From assembly GCA_003339415.1 (NCBI GenBank), contig PDHQ01000416.1, positions 1 to 25,440 on the forward strand: DNA of 25,440 bases, written 5' to 3'. The notes below the pieces were generated by a model. The model was not told where the DNA came from. It made no database searches and was given only the letters and a program-made list of their open reading frames with translations. Source of the stretch: Ophiocordyceps camponoti-saundersi (nom. inval.) (taxonomy: Eukaryota; Ascomycota; Sordariomycetes; Hypocreales; Ophiocordycipitaceae). This document shows, piece after piece, positions 1-11,384 of this stretch. A program made the translations under genes and the position numbers. The stretch's first letter is position 1; each line of letters starts with the position of its first letter.

Positions 1-494
<494 letters not shown>

Positions 495-1096
495 AGTATA
501 TAATATAAGATATATAATAACACTCTTATAAATTACTTAACCTCTTATAATATTTTATTAAAATTTCTCCTTTTAGGATTTTACTTAGATTTCCCTTAAA
601 AACTTTATTACTTTTATGCTTAGGAAATTACTAAGATTTCCTCTTAAGATTTCTCTATAATAACTCTTAGGATTTTACTAAGATTTCTTACTAAATTTAA
701 TATTAAAATATACTTTTAGAAATCTCTAAATTTTACTAGGAAATCCCTATATACTAAGAAATTACTATATATTAGGAAATCTCCGTTTTACTAATATCTA
801 CGGAAATTACCGTAAAATCCCCTTAAGTAAATATTTTAAAAATTATATTAAGAAATCTTCCTTAAGCTCCTAGCTATATAATTAGCTTAATATTCTTTTA
901 GGTAATAATTTAAATTCTTTTATAGTTACTATTTTAATTTTTAAAAAACTCTTATTTATACTTATACTTTTTATAATAGCTATTTTATAATCTTATAATT
1001 AATAGCTAGCTTATCTCCCTTTTTTATATATTATATTTAATAGCTAGCTTAATATATATACTTATTAGTAAATTATATATAAGCGTATATTAACTA
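495..1096 (+). repeat. 5' LTR of element 1
   Basis: This segment aligns with 10057-10658 at a constant offset of 9562 bp with few indels, for example 511-530 against 10073-10092 and 1061-1070 against 10623-10632. It is rich in an internal sub-motif built on TTTTACTAAGATTTC and GGAAATTACC. It also contains two copies of TAGCTAGCTTA about 40 bp apart (near 1003 and 1042). Outer edges are blurred by mutation. Differences between the two LTRs are mostly transitions, as expected if RIP hit each copy independently. Confidence 0.8.
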
Positions 1097-4085
1097 ATAA
1101 TAATTTTATATTTTACTAATTTATAGATTTTTAGCTATTAAGGTAATAAGTTAAACTTAAAATATTTTTATTAATAAACTTTTATAAGCGTAGATTTTTA
1201 GCTTAGAAGAAAGCTTTACTATATTTATAATATAACTTTAGCTATATATTATTTCTTTACTCTTAAACTTCTTAAAATAATTAAGAAAGAAGTTATAGCT
1301 AGGAAAAAAGAAGCTTATATTTTTAATATTTATAAAAAAGTAAAGAAACCTTACCTTTTTAAAAGTAAATTTCCTCCTTTATAATATAGAAAAATAAAGC
1401 TTATTAAAACGTACTTACTATATTAAGATAATCCTTAAAAAACTAAATTACTTATTATAATTAATTATTTCTTAATTAATTTAAATATAATTATAAACTA
1501 TAATTAATTATTAAAATAAGTAAATTAACTAAAATATATATTTAATAATACTCTTTACTTACTTAAAACTCTTTTAGAAAACTAGCTAGCTTTTATTTAA
1601 GAATACTTTTAAATTATAAGTAATATTAAAAGTAAAAATAAGTAACTCGCTTTATAAGAGGAAAAAAGTTAAAATACTAAGCTCCTCTTTTAAGAAAAAG
1701 GTAAGGAAAATACCGAAGTCCCCTCTTAGGAGAAAGGTAAGGAAAAGGCTAAGTCCTTTTTACTAGATAAAGGTAAGAAAACTTTTATATTATAAGAATC
1801 CTCTCCGAAAAGGGAACTTTCCGCTTTAAAGAAAAAGATTTTAAGGAAATAATATTTTCTAAATACCCTTATATTATTATTTAATTCGAAAAAACCTTAA
1901 TTACTTTTTATAAAAGAGGAAAAGCTAGCGTAGATAATTAATAATATTTTCTATTTTTATTATATTTATTTTTAAAACTTAAATTTAAAGCTAAATAATA
2001 ATCTAAGATTATATAATTAATTAAATTTATAAAAACTATCTAAATAATAAGTTTAGCTATAAGCTAAAAATATTAAATAGTTTAAATTAGATAGTATTTT
2101 TAATATTATTTTTATTTAAATTAAGGAAACTAATTAAACTATTATTTATTAAGATATTAACTAATTTATAAAGATTTTAAAGCGGGTTATAGCTTAAAGC
2201 GAAGATTATATAAATAAACTTATATAACTTATTCCCTTTTTTCCTAAAAGTTATATTATAAAATAATATTCCGAAAATTTAAACTTTTAAATTAGATTAG
2301 TATTTACTTTTCCTAAACTTAGAATTTAAAGATAAGTAAAAGCTTTATAAAAAAAGTCTACTATTTAACTTAATATTATTACTTTTATTATATAAAAATA
2401 AAGCTTTATATTTTAGAATATATTCGCTAGGAAAGATTTTAAGTTATAAATATTAAAAATAAAAAGAATAGCTTAAGTAGCTTTTTATTTTAAATAATTT
2501 ATATTAATAATTATCTTTTCCTAACTTAATATTTTTTTAAGAAATTTTCTAATAGCTAATTAGCGAAGATATTTTAAATAACTAAGTATATAACTAGAAA
2601 TAACTTATTCCGAACTTTTAAACTAAGCTAATTAAAGGAACTTTAGGTATTTTCTAAAATAACGCTATTTAGTATATAGCTTTAAGTAAGTTACCTTAAT
2701 AATAATATAAAGTAAATAATCTTAAGGAGAAATCCCCGTAAAATCCGGACCGCTAACTAGAATAGAGACTAAATAACTCCTCTAAGAAGCTAATAGATAA
2801 TACTTAGAAACTTTTTAAAAAAATATTAAGTTTAAAATAAAGATAAAATAGCCTTTCCCTAAAAAAATAAAGAGAGCTTAAAAAGTAATCTTATTCTTAT
2901 TAACTTTACTTATAAACTTATAAATTAAAACCTTAATATAAATAAAGTTTTTACTATCTTTTCGGAAATATATAATATTATCCTTAATATCTTAAAATAG
3001 CCTTTAGAAGGCAAAGATAACTTTTTTAAAATATTTAAGGATAAATAACTAGCTAATAACTTATATTATCTTATTTTAAATCTTAAGAAATATAAAATAA
3101 AACCTTTTAATATTATTAAAGATCTTTTTTTTAAAAACTTTCCTATTATTAAAGCTATTTTATAAATAATTAATTTCTTTTAAAAATAAGTTTCTTATAT
3201 TTCCTATATAAAGATTTAAATATTTAGTAAAAATAGACTTTTTAATATTATAAAAATATATATTAATATTAAAGTAAATAGGTCCCTTATTAGGAAAAAC
3301 TTACTTAATAAGTTTAAGAATATTAATTATAATCTAATAATAGTTTAAAGCTTAAATAATATTAAATTAGCCTTAACTTATAATTAAGCTATTTTTACTT
3401 TATATATTATAAGTAAAATTAATAATTAGTTTTACTTTAGTAAGTTTAAAGCTAGCGCTTAAGTTATTAAGTATTTTTTTACTAAAGTTTTATTAAGATA
3501 AAGATTCTTAATCCTTTATAGAATTAATATTTTTAACTCTCGATAAAAGCTTTAAATTTAACTTTATAAAAAAATATATATTAAATATTATTTTACTTAT
3601 AGAAGATTAGCTATTTATAGATATATAATAGCTATTTTAATAATAATAATCCCTTCTTTTTTAATAAGTATAATTTTACTACTAATTAAAAATTCTCCTA
3701 AAAATCGTAACTTTATTTTCTTTCCTAACTTTTATTTTCTCTCTAATTTAATTATTCGTAACTATTTTTATTTAACTATCTTTAACTTAAGTAATAAGCT
3801 AATTATTTTTAAATAAAAAGAAAAAGTTAATATTATATTAAATCTTAATAATTAATTCTCTTTTATAATCCTTTAATAAATTATAAAAAGGGACTTTTTA
3901 AATAACCCCGATAAGCGATTAATACTAAACTTTTTTTTAAACTAAATAATATTATTTATTAAAATTAATACTAACTTACCTCTTATTAATATTACGGATT
4001 TAAGTTAACTATACTAATTAGGTATCTTTAAGATACCTAATATCTTAAAAATTAAAGGAAAATATAGCGTTAAAATTTATACTTT
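1097..4085 (+). pseudogene. Element 1 gag/protease region, unreadable
   Basis: Position between the 5' LTR and RT implies that this was the leader, gag and protease of element 1. I could not recognise a capsid domain, zinc knuckle or protease active site with confidence, because most codons have drifted to A/T. Around 2735-3080 a frame with moderately spaced stops could be gag, but I do not claim it. A short stretch at 2724-2747 (AATCCCCGTAAAATCCGG) repeats a motif of the LTR. A 25-bp palindrome lies at 4017-4041. No other feature is seen here. Confidence 0.45.
4017..4041. repeat. Near-perfect 25-bp palindrome
   Basis: Two 12-bp arms (ATTAGGTATCTT and its reverse complement) are separated by a single T. 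It lies just upstream of the RT region of element 1. In such AT-rich sequence some palindromes arise by chance, though 12 perfect pairs including GGTATC is more than trivial. No function is assigned. Confidence 0.7.
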
Positions 4086-7000
4086 TAATTTTTAGTTATC
4101 TAAAAAGGTAAAATAAATATATAATTCTTTTCTAAAATTATAAAAAAATATTAAACTAATTAATTTACCCTTAGAATAGTATTTTAAAATCCCCTTTATT
4201 AATAATTAGTATAAGAAAAAACTTAATTAATATCCTTATTTACTAAATAAGCCTAATTAGGATTTCCTTAATAAAAAATATAATAATATATATTTATAAG
4301 GTAAAATAAAATAAGCGCTTAAAGCTTTACTTTTTATAAGCTTATATTTTATTATTTAGAAAAAAGGTAAACTATATATTATTAATAACTTACGAGTATT
4401 AAATAGCGTAGCTATTCCCGATATATATCTAATACCTCTCCCTTAAAATATAATTTATAAATTAGTAAGTAAAAAAGTTATTTTCGCTATAATTATTTAA
4501 AGCTTCTTTTATTAGTTTCTTATCTATTTAAAATATTAAGAGTAGTTTACGATTACTTCTTACTATAGATTAGAGAGGGCTATAATCGCTTTTATAAAGT
4601 ATAAAAATTCGCCTATTAATATATAAAGATTCGTTAATTATATTCTCTAATTATATAAAATATACGCTATTAGATATATTAATAATATAGTAATCTTCTC
4701 CTATATTTTAAAAGATTATATAAGTATCTAATTATAATATTTAATCTTCTTATTAATATAAATCTTTCCCTCTTTACTTTTAAATTATTCTTTTATTACT
4801 TATTTATAAAAATATTAAGGTATTATATTAACGGATTTATATTAATAAATACTTAATCTTAAGTAAAAGCTTTATAAGATATTAAATTCCTTAATATTTT
4901 ATAATATCTTAAGTAATAAATTAAATTAGTTAGATAAATAAGATATCTTATTCCTTATTTTACGTAATAAATAAACTTTTTTTAAAAATATAAAATAATA
5001 ATATTCTAAAAAGAATAGGAAAATAAAATACTTATTACTAAACTAAAAAAAAAATACTTTTACCTTCTAATTTAAGATTATCTTAATAAAGGAAAAAACT
5101 AACTATTTTAATAATATTATTAATTTTTTTTATAATAATATTACTCTTAGTTAGTTTTTTCCTAATTATTAACTTTTTTTATAAATCGATTTTTTTTAAG
5201 AGAATAGTTTTATAACTTATTTTTTTTATATTAATAATAAGGAATCTTAGAAATTATTTTTAGCTCCGCTTTAATAGTTTATTAAACTTATTTATTATTT
5301 TAGTTATATACTTAAACTAGCTAAAACTAAATATTAGCTAACTAAATTCGAGATCTTTTATTTAATATAAGCTTATTATAAACTTTTAACTTATTTAATT
5401 AAAACTTAGAAACTAAAAATTATAATTTTTATAAATTAAATTATAACTTTAATAATTATAAAATAAACCTCTCTTTTTATTATTAATATAAAGAGTAATA
5501 ATTACCTTTCTTTTACTTATTAGTTTTTAAGTTAATATTATTTTAAAGTTTAATATATTTTTAATATTTTTATAAACTCTTTTTTACGCCTCCCCTTAAA
5601 AATAGTTTTAGAAAAAAAAGAAGGAGAACTTAAAAATATTAAAGAAGATTATATTAACTAAAATTATATACTTATTTCCTTAAAAGCTATTCTTAAAATA
5701 CCTTCTAATATAAGATTTCTAAAAAATATCTTTTTAATATATAATAATTCGAAATCTTAAAGTAACTTAAAAATAAAAACTCTTAAGGAAAACTCGCTAT
5801 TATCTAAATAAATAGCTTATTATATTTTAAAAATATTAATAATTAATAATAACTTTATATTTTTAAAAACTATATTAAAAAAATTATTTCTAAGTATTAT
5901 TTTTCTAAGTTTTATATTAGTTAAAAATATATATAAGCTAAACTTTTTTTTAGTTTTATTATTTCCTAACTAAAAAAAATTAATAATTTTATAAATAAGT
6001 ATAATATTTATAAATATAATTAAACTAGCCTCTTTTTAGGGAAATAGTTTTTATTTATTTTTTAGCGATTCTTTTTTATATAATTATAATAGATTTTATT
6101 ACTAAACTTCTTTTAGTTTTTTCGGAAAATTTACTTTAATCTAAACCCGAAAGAAAGTTTTATAATACCTTTCTTACTATTATAGATAAGTTTTAGAAAA
6201 TATATATTTTAGCCCTTAAATATAATTATTTTACCGCTAAAAAATAAGCTTAGTAACTATATTATAAGCTTACTTATTATAATTAAAAACTCTTAAAGTA
6301 AATTATCTTTAATTAAAATCTAAAATTTATATATAAGCTTTAGAGAATTTTATAATTTACTTTTAAAAATTAACTCCTAATATTAATTATATATTACTTA
6401 TAAACTAATAATTTATCTAAAAAATAAGACTAAATTATTAAAATCGCTTTTAGATTTTTTATAGCTAATTTTTTAATAAAATAATAAATTAACGCCTTAT
6501 TAGCTTTTTAGTTTTTACTTAATAACTCCTTCTCCTTAGTTATTAAGATTATACTAAGTAAGTTATTTATTTAATTCTAAATAAATAATAGTTTTTATTA
6601 TTTATATAATTAAGCTTCTTTTAAATTTAAGGAAATATTAAAAAATAAGGTAATTATCTTTATTATTTATACTTAAGCTATAATAAAAAGATAATATAAT
6701 AAGAAAAATTAGAAACTTAAGTTTAAGCTTAGCGATTAGGTTTAGCTAAAACTTAGGAAAAGATATTTTATTCCTAATAAATAAGTAGCAAAACTTTCGG
6801 AATAATAAACTAGGCCTTTTCGCGTAATAGAATAAATTAGTTATTTAGCTTATTAACTAAATCTTAATAACTTTATAAATATCTATCTTATTATATTAAT
6901 TATATAACTTTAATTAGCTAATATTTTAGGAGAATAACTTAGCCTTAAGCTTAATACTAATAATTATAAGATCGAATAAATCCTTAATAAGAGAAAAGTT

Positions 7001-7250
7001 AAAAAAAGGTAAGATATTATTTAAATAGAATACCTTATATATTAGAAAAGATACCTAAATAATAATAATTAATAGCTAGCCGAAAAAGACTTTTAATAAA
7101 AGGAGATAATTAAAAAATTTAAAAGATAAGTTAGAAGCTAGGCTAGATATTACTAGGAAAAAATATATAAATACTCTTAAAAAGTACTAGCTATTAGAAT
7201 AAGGTAAATAAGTTACTTAGTAATAAACGCGTAATATCTTTAGGAAATAA
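4086..7250 (+). pseudogene. Element 1 pol remnant: RT, RNase H, integrase, chromodomain-like tail
   Basis: This once encoded the Gypsy polyprotein that copies and integrates the element. RT is clear at about 4100-4760: a K-K-G-K-L stretch at 4360-4374, an L-N-S-V-A-I-P motif, then the polymerase box at 4675-4695, which reads Y-I-N-N-I-V-I. Both catalytic Asp codons of the expected Y-x-D-D box are now AAT, the change expected from G-to-A at TpG. RNase H follows at about 5280-5600, with Y-x-L-T-K-F-E-I and a K-x-T-S-L motif. Integrase core remnants occupy about 5850-6600. A chromatin-targeting tail with Y-K-I-E-x-I-L-N-K-R lies near 6962-7090. Stops fall where Gln or Trp is normal in the family. 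No function can remain. Confidence 0.75.
5089..5163. repeat. Long imperfect inverted repeat (hairpin) in pol of element 1
   Basis: A perfect arm, GGAAAAAACTAACTA at 5091-5105, is answered near 5148-5162 by its reverse complement. Pairing continues inward with few mismatches through AT-rich sequence (AATAATATTATTAA against TAATAATATTA). The whole could form a stem of about 30 bp with a short loop. It lies between RT and RNase H of element 1. A chance fold in AT-rich DNA or a small inserted palindromic element are both possible. Confidence 0.6.
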
Positions 7251-7263
7251 TAAACCTAACGCG

Positions 7264-7480
7264 TCGCTATTTATACTAGATTTCCTTATATTTTCCTACC
7301 TTTTTCTCTTACCTCTCTCTTTTATTTATCCTTTATTATCCCCCTTTATATTACCTATCTTTATTATATCTTTTCTACGTATTATTCTTATTCCCCTTAT
7401 AATTATTTACTTTTATCTTCTAATTCTCTTTATTATCTTTATATTATTTCCTTTCTTTTATACTTAAAATTAATCCTCCT
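7264..7480. other. Pyrimidine-rich tract after pol of element 1
   Basis: The plus strand here is strikingly C/T-rich, with runs such as CCTACCTTTTTCTCTTACC and many CTTT/TTCC blocks. It separates the end of pol from the next coding-like frame. It could be a transcription-related tract or an intergenic spacer of the element. I see no promoter or gene in it. Confidence 0.4.
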
Positions 7481-7555
7481 TATAATAATCCTTATTATTC
7501 TTATAATAAGATATATTATAAGTTATTCTATAAGTAACTAATATATACTCCCCTT

Positions 7556-9150
7556 ACGCTTATATTCGAAAGCTTTAAGAGAGCTATTTAGCTATTTGGA
7601 AACTTTACGAAACTTTAATATTTATTTAAGTCCCTCGCTTATAAATTTAATAACTAAAAATCGAATAATTATATAACTTTTATTACTTAAAAATAAGCTT
7701 TACGAGAAGAAAATTATAATTTATTATTTAGTAAATTAAATAGTTATATATATTATATTAATAAAAAAGTAAAGAAGTAAATAAGCAGAGGAAAACTCCT
7801 TAATAATAAAAATTATAATTCTAAGCACTTACTCTCTAATAACGCTAACTTTAATACCTCTTTATTTAATATTTCTAAAGTTATAGCGCTTAGATATTTT
7901 ACTTAATAAATTACCGCGGTATTTTCTTTTACCGCTAGCTTTATTTTTAAAATATTAGCTATTTTATTAAGAAGCTATACTTATCCTCCGCTATTATACT
8001 CCCTCGCTAATATAAAAAGTAATATCTTTTTATAATCCGACTAACTTAGAAAAAGCTATTACGGCGCTTACGCGTTATTAGAAATAGCTAAAGATTATAT
8101 TAAAAGCTTAGTTAATAAGTAAGTTTATTAAGAGTTAGAAAAATTAAAAAAGATTAAGAGAATCTTAGCTATTATTTTATATATTAATTACTTAAGTAAA
8201 ATAGAAAAAATAGTATTAATAGCTATAAAAAAGGAGACTAAGATTAAGGGAGCTATTCTTATTTTTAGAAAATCCCTTACTAGGGGTTTTATTATTTCTC
8301 CTTTTTTTATTTAATAAAGCGTCCTTAAAACCCCTAATAAGTAAATACGCTCTACCTCTTAATAACTTATAACCCTTATAATAATTTTTAAAATTACGAT
8401 CTAATTTTAAGAAATTCTAAAAGCTAAAAAGGTTAAAAAAGCTAATAATAATTTCTTAATAACTTATTATAATAATCTAATCTAAGTTATTAAATACTCG
8501 CTTACTTTTTTCGTAATATATTACGATAAATAAGCTTTAATATTTTAAAATATAAATATTACTTTAATATAAATAACTTATTTTAATAAGTATTATACTA
8601 AATATAATATTTCCCTTAACTTAAATTATATAGCGAAAATATTTAATATTAGTAACGAATAAATTATTAATTTCTATATTTTAATATTTATCTTACTTAA
8701 TACCTTAGCTTTTAAGAACTTATCGATTAATATTAATAAAGTTACTATATTTATTAATAAGAAGTTAGTATTTAATAATTTAAGTAAAATATTAAAATTT
8801 TATAAAAAGAACTAATAAAACTTTTATATTTATATAAGAGAATAAATATACCTACTTAGTAAGGGTATTATTATTTTATTTCTAGCTATTATTATTAATT
8901 ATATACTTTTTTTAGCCTAAAGCGATATTATTAGAAATAAGATAACTTTAAACCTTAATAATATTCCTATTTTTAATATTTTAAATTTAGTAAAAATAGC
9001 TTCTAATAATATTACTAAGAAGCTATATAGTTAGAAAAGTAGCTTAGTTAAACTTTTTAATAGTGCTAATTATATTATAACTATTAAGCTTATTAACGCT
9101 AATCTATTTATTAATATAATAATAGATTAAGACTTTTTATAGCTTTCTAT
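7556..9150 (+). pseudogene. Possible extra ORF of element 1, unknown function
   Basis: One forward frame (codons starting at 7568, 7973, 8948 and so on, all in the same phase) can be followed for about 530 codons. Its stops are almost all TAA/TAG and are unevenly spread. They are scarce at about 8090-8315 (a Lys/Glu/Ile-rich, probably helical stretch containing A-Y-A-L-L-E-I-A-K-D-Y) and at about 8945-9130 (containing I-T-I-K-L-I-N-A-N-L-F-I-N). That is what a RIP-mutated gene looks like. Its location between the chromodomain and the 3' LTR would make it an accessory gene. No family is recognised and the stop density is only moderately below chance, so this is a tentative call. It could also belong to a separate nested insertion. 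Confidence 0.35.
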
Positions 9151-10056
9151 ATAGCTTTAATAGGAACTATAGTAGATATATATTAATAACACGCTTTATA
9201 TAGAAAGTATATATTACGCTATTTAACTATTAATATATAATAGTTATTATATCTATTTAAGTATTAACTAGTAATAGATTTTTAAGTTATTTAACTATTA
9301 ATAAGTAATAATATTTATATTTACTAAGCTTAAATAAAAACCTTATAAATTAATATATTTTTAATATCGTTTTCTAATATTTTTATAATATAATACTAAT
9401 TATATACCTCTTCTTTTTATACTTTATATATTATAAATAAAGAAAGAATATTAGTTATAATACTTTATAGCTATATAAAACTTATTCGCTATAAACTATA
9501 TATAATATACGCTTAAGAAAAAGTAATTAAACTATCTATAATATAATTAACTTAGCTATTATTCATAACTTTTTAAACGCCTTTATTTTTATAAAGTATA
9601 TTATACTTAAAGCTATAAACTATACCTTTTACGCTATTTATAGTAAGATTATCTATATTTACTTTTATATTATTATTATATATTATATATTTAAATAATA
9701 AAAATAGTAAGATATTTTCCTTTATTTTATTCTTTTAGTTTATATATTATACTATATCTTTCTTATTCTTATTTTCCTTTCTTTATATTATAATACTTTT
9801 TATTATAACGCGTATTCTTTTATATATATTTAATATATATTATAATTCTCTTTTATTATTCTTATCTTATTTTTTTATTTTTTTCTTACCTTATATAAAT
9901 TAATTTAATTCTCTATATATAAACCTCTAATAATATTTTTTAATTTAAAGTTAAGTATAATTATTAGAGTTAATATAGAAAAGCTTTTAAGTATAATAAT
10001 AGTTTTTAAAATAATATAAAGAGTTAATAAAGCTATTAGAATTCTTTTCTAGCTTA
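9151..10056. other. AT-rich tail of element 1 before the 3' LTR
   Basis: No gene is visible. The first half contains short AT repeats (TTTAACTATTAATA recurs near 9220 and 9290) and the region around 9710-9930 is pyrimidine-rich. Shortly before the 3' LTR the phrase AGTTAATATAG or a close variant occurs three times (about 9968, 10022, 10059). It might mark the polypurine-tract neighbourhood, but mutation has removed any certain tract. Confidence 0.4.
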
Positions 10057-10658
10057 GAGAGTTAATATAGAATATATAATAATACCCTTATAAATCGCTT
10101 AACTTTTTATAATATTTTACTAAAATTTCCCTTTTTAAAATTTTACTTAAATTTCCCCTAAAAACTTTATTATTTTTACGCTTAAGAAATTACTAAGATT
10201 TCTTTTAAAGATTTCTCTATAATAACTTTTAAGATTTTACTAAGATTTCTTATTATATTTAATATTAAAATATATTTTTAGAAATCTTTAAATTTTACTA
10301 GGAAATCCCTATATATTAGGAAATTACTATATATTAGGAAATCTCCGTTTTACTAATATATATAAAAATTACCGTAAAATTCCCTTAAGTAAATATTTTT
10401 AAGATTATATTAGGAAATCTTCCTTAAGCTCTTAGCTATATAATTAGCTTAATATTCTTTTAGGTAATAATTTAGATTTTTTTATAATTACTATTTTAAT
10501 TCTTAAAAAACTTTTACCTATATTTATACTTTTTATAATAGCTATTTTATAATCTTATAATTAGTAGCTAGCTTATCTCCCTTTTTTATATATTATATTT
10601 AGTAGCTAGCTTAGTATATACGCCTATTAGTAAATTATACGTATAATTATATATTAGT
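10057..10658 (+). repeat. 3' LTR of element 1
   Basis: This is the partner of 495-1096, with the same motif order: TTTTACTAAGATTTC repeats, two TAGCTAGCTTA copies, then CTATTAGTAAATTATA near the end. It is slightly more eroded than the 5' copy: the CGGAAATTACC of the 5' copy at 801-811 reads as an AT-only version at about 10363-10373, while CGTAAAAT is kept. The right edge falls near 10658, before a small patch at 10660-10675 (GCTAGAGCGCGG) that is unusually GC-rich for this zone. Confidence 0.8.
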
Positions 10659-10679
10659 ATGCTAGAGCGCGGCTTTTTT

Positions 10680-10950
10680 AAAAGCTTTTTATATATAATT
10701 ATTATTATATATAGCTTAGTAAATAAGTATCCTTTTAACTAGTCCCTTAATAGTTTATAATTAATTATAGCTAAATAAGGGAGTTAGTAGTAATTATATT
10801 TAAGTTATCCTAATAATACTTAGTTATTATATAAAGTATATAATTAGCTTAAAAAAGGCTTCTCTCCCCTTTTTCTTTTTCTTAATAGCTTTAAGTATAA
10901 CTTTACTTTAGCTTATAATAATACTATACTTATAATAAGACTTTTATATT
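10680..10950 (-). repeat. Dispersed repeat R, copy A (inverted)
   Basis: The reverse complement of this segment matches copies B and C in order. The shared anchors are TAAAGTTATA, AGCTATTAAGAAAAAG, a purine-rich run, TTAAGCTAA, ACTTTATATAATAACTAAG and TTATTTAGCTATAATTA. It lies left of the MTR3 island in the opposite orientation to B. The repeat family has no coding capacity that I can see. It may be a solo LTR or a small non-autonomous element whose ends have been blurred. Confidence 0.65.
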
Positions 10951-11384
10951 TTCTAAAATAAATAAAAGATTAAAAATAAAATTAAGCTATTAGCTTATAT
11001 AAAAAGTAAGTAATTAAGTAAAAATAGTTTTTTTATTATTTTTATAGCTTTATATAATTAATAAATTATATTATAAACTTTTTAGGAAAGAAAGTTTATT
11101 TAAGCTAATAAAATATAAATTATTTATAAGTTTTAGTTTTTAGTTTTACTTAAAGCTATTTAAGTAAGGAATTTAAGATAAATAATAAATTATATACTTT
11201 AATTATAACTAAACTATAAATATTTATAAATTAATTATAATTTAAAATTTAACTTTTTAATTTATATAAAATACTTATATAAAATAATAATACCCTTACC
11301 TAGTCCTAGTATATAATATTAATAAGAGATTAATATATATTTCTATTTATTTATTATAAACTCTATTCGTAAAAATAGGAAAAA
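10951..11384. other. AT-rich spacer left of the MTR3 island
   Basis: RIP-like DNA with no CpA or TpG, no open frame and no recognised repeat. It directly abuts the 3' end of the MTR3 gene, so any terminator or 3' untranslated region of that gene must lie here. A poly(A)-signal-like AATAAA is not clearly distinguishable in sequence this AT-rich. Confidence 0.5.

Larger units (their letters stand above)
495..10658 (+). mobile_element. Element 1: RIP-ruined Ty3/Gypsy LTR retrotransposon
   Basis: Two ~600-bp direct repeats, about 9562 bp apart, bound a ~10.2-kb unit. Inside, in plus orientation, are remnants of reverse transcriptase, RNase H, integrase and a chromodomain-like tail. That domain order is diagnostic of Ty3/Gypsy (Metaviridae). 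The element is longer than most fungal Gypsy elements because ~2.8 kb of extra sequence separates the end of pol from the 3' LTR; this may be an added ORF or an unrecognised nested insertion. Nearly every CpA has been removed and GC is very low, so all frames are full of stops. No clear target duplication survives, and the ends are uncertain by about 15 bp. Confidence 0.8.

Noticed and set aside
1097..4085. A defined gag with capsid and knuckle in element 1
   Set aside because: Some frames look faintly protein-like, but no motif could be read reliably after saturation mutation, so only a positional statement is made.
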